A stretch of 64,000 bases of DNA from an uncultured Collinsella sp. (GCA_900541675.1 UQKU01000004.1:35445-99444); one strand, 5' to 3'; positions 1 to 8,861 are shown, counted from the first letter of the stretch. A program made the numbers and translations. Notes: generated from the letters alone by a model not told the origin.

Positions 1-1628
1 ACAAGGTCGACAGCGCAAACAAAGGCGACAACGGCGTCTATACGGTTGAGCAGTCCGACAGCGGCGTAAGAATCAAGGTGTTCAGCCCCCACGAGAGCGG
101 CGACAGCGCGATCTATTACGTGAGTTACACCATGACCGGTGCGGTTATGAACTGGGCCGATACCGCCGAGCTCTATTGGAAATTCGTGGGCGACGGCTGG
201 TCCGCGGATTCCGATGACGTCGAGATGGAAGTGCACTTCGCAAATGCCGCCGCCGGGACGGCGGCCGTCAAGGGCGATAACTTCCGCGCATGGGGCCACG
301 GCCCGCTGACGGGCGACGTATCGCTCGATGCGGATGAACCCATGGTCACCTATACCATTCCCTGCGTGCATCAGGGCGAATTCGCCGAGGCGCGCATCAC
401 CTTCCCCAGCGATTGGGTGCCTTGGCTTTCCACTTCGAGCGAGGAGCGCATGCCGACAATCCTGAGCGAGGAGAAGGCATGGGCCGACGAGGCTAACGCC
501 CGCCGCGCTCACGCTCGCATGATTGCCAATGTACTTGCCGTACTAAGTGTTGTCGCGGCGGTGGCCTTTACCGGCACAATCGTTGTGCTCAAGCTGCGCC
601 GCCGCAAGCCCAAGCCGCTTTTCCAGGACGAATATTTCCGCGATGTGCCTTCGGCCGACCATCCCGCTGTGCTTTCGGCCCTCATGAGCTGGAACGAGGT
701 GCCCGATCAGGCATATATCGCCACGCTCATGAAGCTCACCGACGACCGTGTGATTAAGCTGGAGCAGGCGACCGTGACTAAGGCTAAGAAGGGTCTGTTG
801 GGGCGTGAAAAAGAAGAGCAGATGTATCGCGTGACGGTGGGTGATGCGGGCTGGAAGTCGGCCAAGGGCATTGACCACATGGTGCTCAAGGTCTTCTTTG
901 CCGGTGCTAAGCCCGACGAGAACGGCGATCGCTCGCGCACGTTCGACGAGCTGCAGCACTACGTCAAGCAGCACGCTACACCCGTGGGCGACAAGCTCGA
1001 GGACTATCAGAACACCGTTAAGGGCAAGCTGGCCGATAGCGAGTACGTTGCCTCGGACGGCATTGTCGCAATGGTGTTTTGCCTGGTTCTTGGTATTCTG
1101 ATCGCCTGTATTCCCGCGGGATCCATCTTCTTTACCGACGGCGCACAGGCGAACATTATCGCCGCGGTTATCTCGGTGCCGATTGTGCTGGTGGGTATTG
1201 GCGTGGGCCTTACGTTCCGCCGCTTTACGCCGGAGGGCGCCGAGGTGGCGGCTCGCTGCAAGGCGCTCAAGCATTGGCTTGAGGATTTCACGCGCCTAAA
1301 GGAAGCCGTTCCGGGCGATTTGGTACTGTGGAATAAACTTCTGGTGATGGGTGCGGCGCTGGGCGTATCGAAGGAAGTCCTGCGTCAGCTTGCCGAGGCC
1401 GTGCCGCCCGAGGTGCGCGAGGCCGACGGTTTCTACGACAATTACCCCTGCTACTGGTGGTACTACCATCATTACGGTACCGAGTCGCCGCTCGATTCGT
1501 TCGATGACGTGTATCACGAGAGCATCCGTGAGCTGGCTTCGAGTTCCGATAGCTCGAGCGGCGGCGGCGGCGGCTTCTCGGGCGGCGGAGGCGGCGGCGT
1601 CGGCGGAGGCGGCGGCGGAACGTTCTAG
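1..1628 (+). CDS. DUF2207-type membrane protein, 5' end missing
   Basis: The reading frame is open from base 3, so the true start lies before the window; the GTG at 78 is internal. The visible part has an extracytoplasmic beta-rich N-terminal region, a membrane helix at about residues 150-172 (counted from the GTG at 78), a cytoplasmic stretch, and two further helices at about 335-358 and 365-385. The C-terminus is almost pure Gly with Ser, broken by Phe and Val (FSGGGGGGVGGGGGG). This order (beta domain, helix, cytoplasmic part, helices, Gly-rich tail) is that of DUF2207 predicted membrane proteins, whose function is unknown. A strong hairpin terminator follows, so it ends a transcription unit. 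Confidence 0.8.
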   Translation, partial: KVDSANKGDNGVYTVEQSDSGVRIKVFSPHESGDSAIYYVSYTMTGAVMNWADTAELYWKFVGDGWSADSDDVEMEVHFANAAAGTAAVKGDNFRAWGHGPLTGDVSLDADEPMVTYTIPCVHQGEFAEARITFPSDWVPWLSTSSEERMPTILSEEKAWADEANARRAHARMIANVLAVLSVVAAVAFTGTIVVLKLRRRKPKPLFQDEYFRDVPSADHPAVLSALMSWNEVPDQAYIATLMKLTDDRVIKLEQATVTKAKKGLLGREKEEQMYRVTVGDAGWKSAKGIDHMVLKVFFAGAKPDENGDRSRTFDELQHYVKQHATPVGDKLEDYQNTVKGKLADSEYVASDGIVAMVFCLVLGILIACIPAGSIFFTDGAQANIIAAVISVPIVLVGIGVGLTFRRFTPEGAEVAARCKALKHWLEDFTRLKEAVPGDLVLWNKLLVMGAALGVSKEVLRQLAEAVPPEVREADGFYDNYPCYWWYYHHYGTESPLDSFDDVYHESIRELASSSDSSSGGGGGFSGGGGGGVGGGGGGTF

Positions 1629-1642
1629 CGGTCGTAAATTAT

Positions 1643-1689
1643 GGGATGGGCTTTTCTCGACAGCCGTCGGGGAAAGCCCATCCCTTTTT
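1643..1689 (+). terminator. Rho-independent terminator after DUF2207 gene
   Basis: A 12-bp stem (GGGATGGGCTTT pairing with AAAGCCCATCCC) is followed by a T run, 15 bases after the stop codon. Confidence 0.85.
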
Positions 1690-1721
1690 ATGCGCTACCT
1701 ACGAAGACTGTCCCCAACGAC

Positions 1722-1750
1722 TAGTCACTGGGGACGTTCCTAAATGACTA
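1722..1750. repeat. GGGGAC-type intergenic repeat, copy 1
   Basis: TAGTCA and TGACTA arms enclose a 17-bp centre containing GGGGACGTTC. The same 29-bp unit recurs at 25827-25855 with two base differences. A second GTCCCC just upstream (1710-1715) pairs with the GGGGAC. Confidence 0.7.
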
Positions 1751-1766
1751 GGTATGGCTGCTGGGC

Positions 1767-2408
1767 CTAGGCTGTTAGGTCGAGTTCGTAGAGGAAGCTT
1801 TCGCGCGGCATGTCGTGACGGCGCTCTTCGCGGTTGGCGCGGTGCGTGGCCGTGCGCTTAAAGCCGTGCAGTTCGTAGAACTTCCACGAGCAGTTGGAGT
1901 CGGTGTACAGGTGCGCCCTCGTCGCCCCGCGCGAGGACAGGTACGAGACTGCGGCGTCGAGCAACACCGAGCCAACGCCCAGGCCATGGACGTCGCGATC
2001 TACGGCAAGCAGCGTGACCTCGTTGTCGTGTGGCAACGGGCTGCTTTCGAGCAGGCGGTTGTTGGTTCGGATGGTTGCGCGCACAAACGAGAGATACTCG
2101 GCGCAGGCATCGGGCTCCAGCTCGCGCATTTGCGATAGCAGTGCGCGTTCGGTATCCAGCCAATGTTCCTTAACGGTGGCGCCGGAGCTCTGTCCCGCAC
2201 GCGCGAGCGCAATGCCGCGTGCCTGACCGTCGATTACGGCAACCTGCGAAAACGTCGAAGACGAAAGGCAATAGGCGAGGTCGCACGCGGCCTCGAGGCG
2301 GTTGTACTCATCGTTATCCGAATTGTTATGCCAAAGCTGCTGCAGAATCAACGCGATGGCGTCGAAGTCTTCGGTATCAAACGGTCGGTAGAGAACCCGC
2401 GAGACCAT
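1767..2408 (-). CDS. GNAT-family N-acetyltransferase
   Basis: A 213-residue protein that probably transfers acetyl from acetyl-CoA to an amine; the substrate cannot be read from the sequence. The acetyl-CoA-binding core lies at about residues 130-195: a beta strand (EVTLLAVDRDVHGLGVGSVL) with the Q/R-x-x-G-x-G/A-like pyrophosphate loop in the form HGLGVGS, then an LYTDSNCSWKFYELHGFKR segment typical of GNAT motif B. The N-terminal ~60 residues (YRPFDTEDFDAIALILQQLW) resemble the first strand and helices of the fold. An AGAGG ribosome site precedes the ATG. It is transcribed alone, convergent with the upstream gene. Confidence 0.8.
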   Translation of the reverse strand: MVSRVLYRPFDTEDFDAIALILQQLWHNNSDNDEYNRLEAACDLAYCLSSSTFSQVAVIDGQARGIALARAGQSSGATVKEHWLDTERALLSQMRELEPDACAEYLSFVRATIRTNNRLLESSPLPHDNEVTLLAVDRDVHGLGVGSVLLDAAVSYLSSRGATRAHLYTDSNCSWKFYELHGFKRTATHRANREERRHDMPRESFLYELDLTA

Positions 2409-2685
2409 GGTGCCTCTTTCTTTTGCGGATGCATATCGAGCACAGTTCTACCACGCTATTGGCATCTAATTATGGTGCCCCTGTGTTCCATGAACTCACC
2501 GTGCCCGGTGCCGTGCCCATCCCCTCCGCTCGCAAACTTTTTCTGCATATGCGCCCGTTGCGGGGTGCATCGATGCGCTCGATGCGCTACATTGAATCAG
2601 TATTTTCAATGCCGCTGCGCGAGCGCTGCAGATTGACGTATCACCGACTCACGGAGCACGGCGGCGTACCAGACAGGAGGACTGC

Positions 2686-4293
2686 ATGGGATCTGATGTG
2701 AAGATCGCACGCGCGTTGATCTCGGTTACCGATAAGACGGGCGTCGTCGATTTCGCACGGACGCTGGTCGATGACTTTGGCGTCGAGATCATCTCTACGG
2801 GCGGCACAGCTCGTGCCATCGAGGACGCGGGCGTCCCCGTAACCCCCATCGAGGAGTTCACGGGCTATCCCGAGATGATGGACGGCCGCGTTAAGACCCT
2901 GCACCCCAAGGTTCACGGCGCGCTGCTGGCCCGCCGCGATTCCGAGCAGCACATGCAGGAGGCGGCACAGCACGGCATTAAGCTGATCGACCTGGTCGTC
3001 GTCAACCTGTACGAGTTCGAGAAGACCGTCGCCAACCCCGAGGTCACCTTCGCGGATGCCATCGAGCACATCGACATCGGCGGCCCCTCCATGCTGCGCT
3101 CTGCCGCCAAGAACGCCGCGAGCGTTACCGTCATCTCCGACCCGGCCGACTATGATGCCGTCCTGGCCGAGATGCGCGAGACCGGTGGCTGCACCACGCT
3201 TTCCACCCGTCGTCGCCTGCAGGTGAAGGTCTACCAGACCACCGCCGCCTACGACACGGCTATCTCCCGTTGGCTCGCCGCCCAGGCAAGCGACGTGGCG
3301 GACACCTCTGCCAAGCTCGAGATCTCGCTGGAGAAGGTCGACGACCTGCGCTATGGCGAGAATCCTCAGCAGAAGGCCACGGTCTATCGCTTTGCCGAGG
3401 GCTGCGAGAATACCGCGAGCTCGCAGTTCCCGCTCGTGGGCTCCGAGCAGATCCAGGGCAAGCCGCTCAGCTACAACAACTATCTGGATGCCGACGCCGC
3501 CTGGAACCTGGTCCGCGAGTTCGACGAGCCGGCCTGCGTGATCCTCAAGCATCAGAACCCCTGCGGCTCCGCCGTGGCCGAGGACATCACGGCCGCCTAC
3601 GACCGCGCCTTCGCCTGCGATCCCAAGAGCGCCTTCGGCGGCATCATCGCCTGCAACCGCGAGGTTCCCTATGAGCTGGTTGAGCACTTTGCCGATCAGA
3701 ACAAGCAGTTCGTCGAGGTTATCATCGCTCCGAGCTACACTGCCGAGGCGCTCGAGCGCATGGCCAAGCGCCCCAACCTGCGCGTGCTGGCCACCGGCGG
3801 CGTGGACCACGGCGCCCAGGTGGAGCTGCGCTCCGTCGACGGCGGCATGCTGGTGCAGGAAGTCGACCACGTGACCGAGGATCCCGCGACCTTCACGTTC
3901 CCCACCGACCGCAAGCCCACCGACGCCGAGATGGCCGAGCTCGAGTTTGCCTGGAAGGTCTGCAAGGGCGTCAAGTCCAACGCCATCCTGGTCTCCAAGG
4001 GTAAGGCCGGCATTGGCATGGGCCCGGGTCAGCCCAACCGCGTTGACTCTGCACTGCTTGCCTGCGAGCGCGCCGAGAACTTCTGCGAGCGCGAGGGCGT
4101 GGAGAAGGGCGGCTTTGCCTGTGCAAGCGACGCGTTCTTCCCGTTCCGCGACAACGTCGACGTGCTTGCCGCGCACGGCGTGACCTGCATCATCCAGCCC
4201 GGCGGCTCCAAGCGCGACGACGAGAGCATCCAGGCCTGCAATGAGCACAATATTGCTATGGTCTTCACGGGGGCCCGCCACTTCCGCCACTAA
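2686..4293 (+). CDS. purH: Bifunctional AICAR transformylase / IMP cyclohydrolase
   Basis: Catalyses the last two steps of IMP synthesis: formyl transfer from 10-formyl-THF to AICAR, then ring closure. The 535 residues match the usual ~520-530. Residues ~5-150 form the MGS-fold cyclohydrolase domain (STGGTARAIEDAGVPVTPI, GRVKTLHPKVHGALLARRD). The rest is the transformylase domain, with the KHQNPCG motif carrying the catalytic Lys-His, GMGPGQPNRVDS, ASDAFFPFRDNVD and IIQPGGSKRDDE. The start is set by AGGAGG at 2675-2680, six bases before ATG. It is a single gene with its own hairpin at 4298-4325. No other purine gene is in the window. Confidence 0.97.
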   Translation: MGSDVKIARALISVTDKTGVVDFARTLVDDFGVEIISTGGTARAIEDAGVPVTPIEEFTGYPEMMDGRVKTLHPKVHGALLARRDSEQHMQEAAQHGIKLIDLVVVNLYEFEKTVANPEVTFADAIEHIDIGGPSMLRSAAKNAASVTVISDPADYDAVLAEMRETGGCTTLSTRRRLQVKVYQTTAAYDTAISRWLAAQASDVADTSAKLEISLEKVDDLRYGENPQQKATVYRFAEGCENTASSQFPLVGSEQIQGKPLSYNNYLDADAAWNLVREFDEPACVILKHQNPCGSAVAEDITAAYDRAFACDPKSAFGGIIACNREVPYELVEHFADQNKQFVEVIIAPSYTAEALERMAKRPNLRVLATGGVDHGAQVELRSVDGGMLVQEVDHVTEDPATFTFPTDRKPTDAEMAELEFAWKVCKGVKSNAILVSKGKAGIGMGPGQPNRVDSALLACERAENFCEREGVEKGGFACASDAFFPFRDNVDVLAAHGVTCIIQPGGSKRDDESIQACNEHNIAMVFTGARHFRH

Positions 4294-4297
4294 TATC

Positions 4298-4325
4298 GTT
4301 ACGCGGTTTTACCAAACCGCGTAAC
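4298..4325 (+). terminator. Perfect hairpin directly after purH
   Basis: A 12-bp perfect stem (GTTACGCGGTTT with its complement) and a 4-nt loop start 5 bases after the purH stop. No T run follows, so termination could be weak or the hairpin may protect the mRNA end. Confidence 0.6.
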
Positions 4326-4339
4326 TGCTCGACGGTGCG

Positions 4340-4437
4340 CCGGCCCCAAGCACCTCGTCTCGCCGCTCAAACCGTCGCTCGCGTACAGAAGTACGCGTCG
4401 CTCCTCTTTCGCGGCGACCTGAGGCACTTGGTGCCGG
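4340..4437. repeat. Nested long inverted repeat in purH 3' intergenic region
   Basis: Imperfect ~27-bp arms (4340-4366 against 4411-4437) enclose a smaller hairpin with GCGTAC/GTACGC arms around AGAA at 4381-4396. The outer-arm-plus-inner-palindrome design resembles the elements at 13783 and 16012, but the sequence is different. Confidence 0.55.
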
Positions 4438-4495
4438 CTCGCTGACTTGTGCTCCACCAGTGGTATTGGCTCGACCCGAACTAAAGCTATCCATT

Positions 4496-4530
4496 GCCGT
4501 CCGTGCCGGTTGGTGCGGGCGGCTTTTTTG
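4496..4530 (+). terminator. GC hairpin with T run before the 4.57-kb gene
   Basis: GCCGTCCG and CGGGCGGC arms (one mismatch) are followed by TTTTTT. A TATAAC -10-like box follows at about 4533-4538, so this probably insulates the next gene. Confidence 0.65.
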
Positions 4531-4570
4531 GGTATAACGGTGCGGTGTATGTTTTTGAGAAAGGTTGGAT

Positions 4571-5278
4571 ATGGCCGTTGTGGATGATGCCGAGCTGTTT
4601 GGCAATGCCGAGGATCAGCGTGCGTACGAGGACTTTTGCGCCAATCAGGAGGCGGTCGAGAAGTTCACGCTCGACAAGCCCGCGCTTGTCTGCCGTTGGC
4701 GCATGTCCAACAAAAAGGTGCCCATGCTCAACCGCCACATCCGCGCACTGTCCGAGCGCCTGGTGCAGGGCGAGCCGCTTACCCATAACATGCTCAGCTG
4801 GGCCAAACAGCACGTTGAGTGGTCGCTTGCCGAGGGCGATTACACCGCACATGACGGCGTGCTCATGCTGGTGATCGACGTCAACGGCAACGCCGCCATG
4901 ACGGTGGGGGAGTACGAGCCGCTCGCCGATACGTCGGCCAAGGCGCTGCGCGCCCGCTCCGCAGAGGCCCGCTCCGAGGCCGACGAAACCGGCGTGGCGC
5001 CCGAGCTGCTCGCCGCCGTCAACAACGGCGAGCTCGCCTTTGTGGTGCCAGCGGACGAGTGTCTGTGTGGCACGGCGACGCTCATCGAGCAGCTGGCCCA
5101 GACCAAGGGAATCCCGGTCACGCGCGTAGACATTCCCGCGCAGCTCAAGGGTGCGCTGTTCCTAGTGAGCGACGAGCACGGCGTGGTCCCCGCGACCGAG
5201 ACGAACGCCGCCGAGGCCGACGCCGCCACGGTCGCCTTCTTCGCCGAAGGCTACGAAAAGCTCCGTGCCCGCCGCTAA
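4571..5278 (+). CDS. Conserved hypothetical protein, possible degenerate aminotransferase class IV fold
   Basis: A 235-residue soluble protein. ATG at 4571 is preferred over the TTG at 4565 because GAAAGG lies 6 bases before it. I do not recognise a named family. The N-terminal half (RWRMSNKKVPMLNRHIRAL, LVIDVNGNAAMTVGEYEPL) and the C-terminal half (FVVPADECLCGTATLIEQL, ALFLVSDEHGVVPATE) loosely recall the layout of class IV PLP aminotransferases, but no PLP lysine or phosphate-binding motif is convincing. That resemblance is speculation. It stands alone between the purH intergenic region and a two-component system. Confidence 0.6.
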   Translation: MAVVDDAELFGNAEDQRAYEDFCANQEAVEKFTLDKPALVCRWRMSNKKVPMLNRHIRALSERLVQGEPLTHNMLSWAKQHVEWSLAEGDYTAHDGVLMLVIDVNGNAAMTVGEYEPLADTSAKALRARSAEARSEADETGVAPELLAAVNNGELAFVVPADECLCGTATLIEQLAQTKGIPVTRVDIPAQLKGALFLVSDEHGVVPATETNAAEADAATVAFFAEGYEKLRARR

Positions 5279-5457
5279 ATGATTTTTCTGGGAAGGGGAT
5301 TAAAGAATCATTTTGGTCCCCGCCGCCGCTGCGAGTGCGAGGCGGACAAAACGCCCCCGCTCGCGAACAGTTCTGTCACCTTGGCACCGCGCGCGGTGCG
5401 CACCTGCAGTTTCGCAGCCATAATGGTGGCAAGACAACCAAGAGGGGAGCGAAATCC

Positions 5458-6129
5458 ATGGCGCTGATTTATGTCGTTGAGGACGACGAGCCCATTCGTC
5501 GTGAGCTTGTCGACATCCTTGCCCGCGCCGGGTTTGAAATCGAGGCCTGCGAATCGTTTGAGCATGTCTCGCACGATATTCTCGCCGCCGCGCCCGACCT
5601 GGTGCTGCTCGACCTCACGCTCCCTGTCAAAGACGGCCAGCACATCTGCCATGAGGTCCGTCGCGAATCCGAGGTTCCCATCATCGTTCTCACGTCGCGC
5701 ACGACCGAGATCGACGAGGTCATGGCCATGACGCTCGGCGCGGACGACTTTGTTCCCAAGCCCTATAGCGCGCGCGTGCTCGTGGCGCGCATCAACGCAC
5801 TGCTGCGCCGCACCACGGCGGCAGGCGAGCGCAGCACACTTGTCCACAAGGGGCTGGAGCTCGACCTCGCCCGCTCCATGGTCACCAACACGCAAACGGG
5901 CACCAGCACCGAGCTCACCAAAAACGAGCTGCGTATCCTCTCGCTGCTTCTGAGCCGCGCGGGCAAGATCGTTTCGCGCTCGGCCATCATGCAGGACCTG
6001 TGGGACTCCGACGCCTTCGTGGACGACAATACGCTCACCGTCAACATCAACCGCCTGCGCACCACGCTCGAAAAAATCGGCATCAAGGGGTATTTGACCA
6101 CGCATCGCGGCCAAGGCTATTCGGTCTAG
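5458..6129 (+). CDS. OmpR-family response regulator
   Basis: A 223-residue DNA-binding regulator. The receiver domain shows the acidic pair in VVEDDEP near the N-terminus, the phospho-accepting Asp in LVLLDLTLPVKDG, and the switch Lys in FVPKPYSARV. The C-terminal winged helix has KNELRILSLLLSRAGKIVSR and NTLTVNINRLRTTLEKIG followed by TTHRGQGYSV, as in OmpR/PhoB proteins. The ATG at 5458 gives the normal receiver start and has GGGGAG upstream; the frame stays open far upstream only because of high GC. The kinase gene follows after 9 bases, so the two form an operon. Confidence 0.93.
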   Translation: MALIYVVEDDEPIRRELVDILARAGFEIEACESFEHVSHDILAAAPDLVLLDLTLPVKDGQHICHEVRRESEVPIIVLTSRTTEIDEVMAMTLGADDFVPKPYSARVLVARINALLRRTTAAGERSTLVHKGLELDLARSMVTNTQTGTSTELTKNELRILSLLLSRAGKIVSRSAIMQDLWDSDAFVDDNTLTVNINRLRTTLEKIGIKGYLTTHRGQGYSV

Positions 6130-6138
6130 GGGCCGGCT

Positions 6139-7182
6139 ATGTCGTTTGGCAAGTTCTTTAAAGATGCGCTGCTTCCCGTCGCCGTGTGGACGTGCGGTGT
6201 GCTGCTGAGCTGCTTTGTGCTGACGGTCGCCGGCGCACCCGTTTCTATCGTGGTCGTGGCGGTCGGCGTGTCCTTTATCTTTGGTATGCTCGGCATCGTG
6301 ATCGAGTACGCGCGCCGTCGTCGTTTTCTGCGCCAGCTGGAGCGTGCGGCAGAGGAGCTCGAGAGTCCCGCATGGGTGCAGGAGATGGTGCAATGTCCGA
6401 CCTATGCCGAGGGCGAGCTCGAGTACGAGGTCTTGCGCCGGGTGGGCAAAGCTGCCTGCGACGAGGTTGCCGAAGGCCGGCGTCAGACCGATGACTATCG
6501 CGACTATATCGAAAGCTGGGTTCACGAGGCCAAGCTGCCCCTGGCGGCGGCCCATCTAATTTTGGAAAACCTGGACGGCAGCGAAGACGATCTGTCGCGT
6601 GTGGATGACCTGGGCCGTGAGCTGGCTCGTGTGGAGCGCTATATCGACCAGGCACTGTACTACGCGCGCTCGGAAGTCGTGGAGCGGGACTACCTGATTC
6701 GCCGCTGGAATCTCAAGACCTTGGTGACGGGCGCGATTAAGGCCAACGCGCGCGAGCTCATCGCGGCGCACGTGGCCCCAGTGTGCGAGAACCTCGACTT
6801 CGAGGTCTTTACCGACGAGAAGTGGCTTGAGTTTATTCTGGGCCAGCTTATTCAGAACAGCATTAAATACGCGCGCGAGGACGGCGCGAAGATCGTGTTT
6901 TCGGGCGCGTTGCTGGACGAGGGCCTGGCAAGTGAGCGCATTGAGCTCACTGTTGCCGATAACGGCTGCGGCGTGAGCGCGGCCGACCTGCCGCGCGTGT
7001 TCGAGAAGGGCTTTACCGGCGACAACGGCCGCACCACCAAGCGCGCAACGGGCATCGGCCTCTACCTGGTGGCGCGCCTGTGCTCCAAGATGGGCATTGA
7101 CGTCACCGCGGCATCCGAGCCCGGCAAAAGCTTTGTCGTCACGTTTGCCTTCTCGACCAACAAGTTTCAATACTTTGAGTAG
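6139..7182 (+). CDS. Sensor histidine kinase, BceS-like intramembrane-sensing type
   Basis: A 347-residue membrane kinase, the partner of the preceding response regulator. Two helices near the N-terminus (residues ~12-35 and ~37-57) are separated by only a few residues, so there is almost no external sensor domain, as in intramembrane-sensing (BceS-type) kinases. The phospho-accepting His is in the H-box WVHEAKLPLAAAH. The ATPase part has the N box QNSIKYA, the G1 box VADNGCGV, and the G2 region TGIGLYLVARLC. BceS-like kinases usually work with peptide-antibiotic ABC transporters; none is adjacent here, so the signal is unknown. Confidence 0.9.
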   Translation: MSFGKFFKDALLPVAVWTCGVLLSCFVLTVAGAPVSIVVVAVGVSFIFGMLGIVIEYARRRRFLRQLERAAEELESPAWVQEMVQCPTYAEGELEYEVLRRVGKAACDEVAEGRRQTDDYRDYIESWVHEAKLPLAAAHLILENLDGSEDDLSRVDDLGRELARVERYIDQALYYARSEVVERDYLIRRWNLKTLVTGAIKANARELIAAHVAPVCENLDFEVFTDEKWLEFILGQLIQNSIKYAREDGAKIVFSGALLDEGLASERIELTVADNGCGVSAADLPRVFEKGFTGDNGRTTKRATGIGLYLVARLCSKMGIDVTAASEPGKSFVVTFAFSTNKFQYFE

Positions 7183-7224
7183 TCGTCGCGGTGTAACGTC
7201 CCGGAGCGTCATTCACGTTAAGAC

Positions 7225-7246
7225 AATTATCCCAAACGGGATAATT
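7225..7246. promoter_or_regulatory. Palindromic operator 1 of the hipBA module
   Basis: Perfect 9-bp arms AATTATCCC and GGGATAATT surround AAAC. The TATCC...GGATA half-sites are those known for E. coli HipB, but with a spacing of 6 rather than 8. Confidence 0.8.
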
Positions 7247-7261
7247 CCATCATGATGTGCT

Positions 7262-7287
7262 ATGATTATCCCGTTTGGGATAATCAT
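7262..7287. promoter_or_regulatory. Palindromic operator 2 of the hipBA module
   Basis: Perfect 11-bp arms (ATGATTATCCC and its complement) surround GTTT. Its centre is 39 bp from that of operator 1, and it ends 11 bp before the hipB start. It probably covers the promoter, so the antitoxin would shut off its own operon. Confidence 0.82.
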
Positions 7288-7298
7288 AGGGGATTAGC

Positions 7299-7544
7299 AT
7301 GCAAGACTGGAATGAGCGAACGATTTTTGACCCAGCTGAACTCGGTGCATATTTGCGTGAGCGCCGGAAGAAGCTCGGTTATACCCAACGCGATGTGGCT
7401 GATTTCAACCAGTGCAGTTTGCGCTTTGTGAGCGAGCTTGAGCGTGGAAAGGCGGGTGCCAATCTTCGCCAAACCCTTCAAATCGCTAACAGCTTGGGGG
7501 TCGATTTGATCCTGAGGGAGAGGGGCGACGGCTCATGGCATTAA
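7299..7544 (+). CDS. hipB: HipB-like antitoxin, XRE-family HTH
   Basis: An 81-residue DNA-binding protein. The HTH is at residues ~15-70: LGAYLRERRKKLGYTQRDVA, then FNQCSLRFVSELERGKAGAN and LQIANSLGVDLIL. In hipBA modules HipB binds HipA and represses the operon, and the two palindromes just upstream agree with this. Its end overlaps the hipA start by 10 bases (ATGGCATTAA), so translation is coupled. GC is clearly lower than in the flanking genes, hinting at horizontal origin. Confidence 0.9.
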   Translation: MQDWNERTIFDPAELGAYLRERRKKLGYTQRDVADFNQCSLRFVSELERGKAGANLRQTLQIANSLGVDLILRERGDGSWH

Positions 7545-8824
7545 AGGTTTATCGTGAGTATCGGGGAACGTTTGAGCTGGTCGGAGAATTTGAGAGGGCC
7601 GACCCCGTAAACGAGACGTTTGCATATGATGAGGGATATCTTGAACGCGACGATGCTGCCGCACTCTCAGCTTCTCTTCCCTTGCGACATGAGCCATATG
7701 CCAGCAATGAGTTTTCGGCCTTCTTTTCGGGCATGCTTCCCGAGGGCCCGGTTCGGCATGAGCTGTCGATGCGTTTTCAAATCCCCCAGTCAGACTATTT
7801 ATCGATGCTCGAGCGTTTGGGCGATGAGTGCGTTGGTGCCTTGAGGTTTCTCGGCGATGAGAAATCGAGCTACGATCCGGGCTATCGTCCTCTGCAAGAC
7901 GAGGATTTTGAGGCACTTTCTAAGGCGGAAGTGTTTGAGATTGCAAATGATATGCAGGATTCGAGGCTGTCGTTGGCGGGCGCTCAGTCTAAAACCGGTT
8001 GGTTTTTACCGCGCGGTAAAGATGCAAAAAAGGCCGGGTCGGGGGATTGGATGCTGCCGCTCGGCTCTGCCCCCTCGACTCACATAGTCAAGATTGCTTC
8101 AACTAAACATCCGGATTTGCCGTTCAACGAATTAATTTGCATGACGGCAGCGTCTGCTGCTGGGCTTGAAATTGCCCGTTCAGAAGCTTCGGATACGATT
8201 CCTGGTGCGTTCTTTTCCGAGCGTTATGACAGAATCTGGAGCAATGAGCCGCCGTCGATGAGCGGATTCGATGTGCCTCTGAGGCTGCATCAGGAGGATT
8301 TTTGCCAAGCGGTTGGCTGGCCTTCGTATATGAAATACGAGACACGTCCCGATAGCTGCTATATGGCTCTTTGCGGCCGATTGATAAGAGAGCAATCGTC
8401 TAACGTAATTGCTGATACTCAAATGTTCGCTCGTCAGGTAATGGTCGATTATGCGTTGGGGAATTGCGACTCGCATCTCAAGAACCATTCGTTTCTTTAT
8501 AGTCCGAGTTGGCGGGAAAAGAGGTTGGCCCCTGCATACGATATTGTTTGCACGACGATAATGGGATACGACCATAATCTTGGGATTGATATTGGGGATC
8601 ACCGGGTGATCGATGGGGTGACTCCTGAAGATTTCGAATTCATGTCTCAAGATTTGCATCTGCCACTCAAGATGATCAAGAACATCGCGGCGGAAGTGGC
8701 TGAAGAGGTGTCTGCCCAGCTTGCAGAACTTGCCTCTGCAACCGGAGATTTGGGTCGGGTCGCTCTGAAAATTCAGACGGATTCCGTTGAGAGAATGAGG
8801 GTTCTGGAGCAATTCTCAGCCTAA
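7535..8824 (+). CDS. hipA: HipA-like Ser/Thr kinase toxin
   Basis: A 429-residue kinase of the HipA family, whose E. coli member phosphorylates glutamyl-tRNA synthetase and causes dormancy. The N-terminal couple_hipA region (residues ~1-100) includes SLPLRHEPYASNEFSAFFSG. The kinase part has the Gly-rich SLAGAQSKTGWFLP, FFSERYDR, the catalytic loop ALGNCDSHLKNHSFLYS (the N-x-D-x-H-x-K-N pattern), and APAYDIVCTTI with the metal-binding Asp. All key residues look intact, so it is probably active. The pair is a complete toxin-antitoxin unit inserted between the two-component system and a stress-protein gene. Confidence 0.92.
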   Translation: MALKVYREYRGTFELVGEFERADPVNETFAYDEGYLERDDAAALSASLPLRHEPYASNEFSAFFSGMLPEGPVRHELSMRFQIPQSDYLSMLERLGDECVGALRFLGDEKSSYDPGYRPLQDEDFEALSKAEVFEIANDMQDSRLSLAGAQSKTGWFLPRGKDAKKAGSGDWMLPLGSAPSTHIVKIASTKHPDLPFNELICMTAASAAGLEIARSEASDTIPGAFFSERYDRIWSNEPPSMSGFDVPLRLHQEDFCQAVGWPSYMKYETRPDSCYMALCGRLIREQSSNVIADTQMFARQVMVDYALGNCDSHLKNHSFLYSPSWREKRLAPAYDIVCTTIMGYDHNLGIDIGDHRVIDGVTPEDFEFMSQDLHLPLKMIKNIAAEVAEEVSAQLAELASATGDLGRVALKIQTDSVERMRVLEQFSA

Positions 8825-8830
8825 AGCAAA

Positions 8831-8861
8831 GCGGGGCCACCGTAATGGTGGTCCCGCTCTT
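8831..8861. terminator. Hairpin between convergent hipA and usp genes
   Basis: GCGGGGCCACC pairs with TGGTGGTCCCGC around GTAA, followed by a short TCTT. It could serve genes on both strands. Confidence 0.65.

Noticed and set aside
2641..4290. A 549-codon minus-strand frame opposite purH
   Set aside because: Shadow of purH; repetitive Gly/Leu/His composition with no domain.
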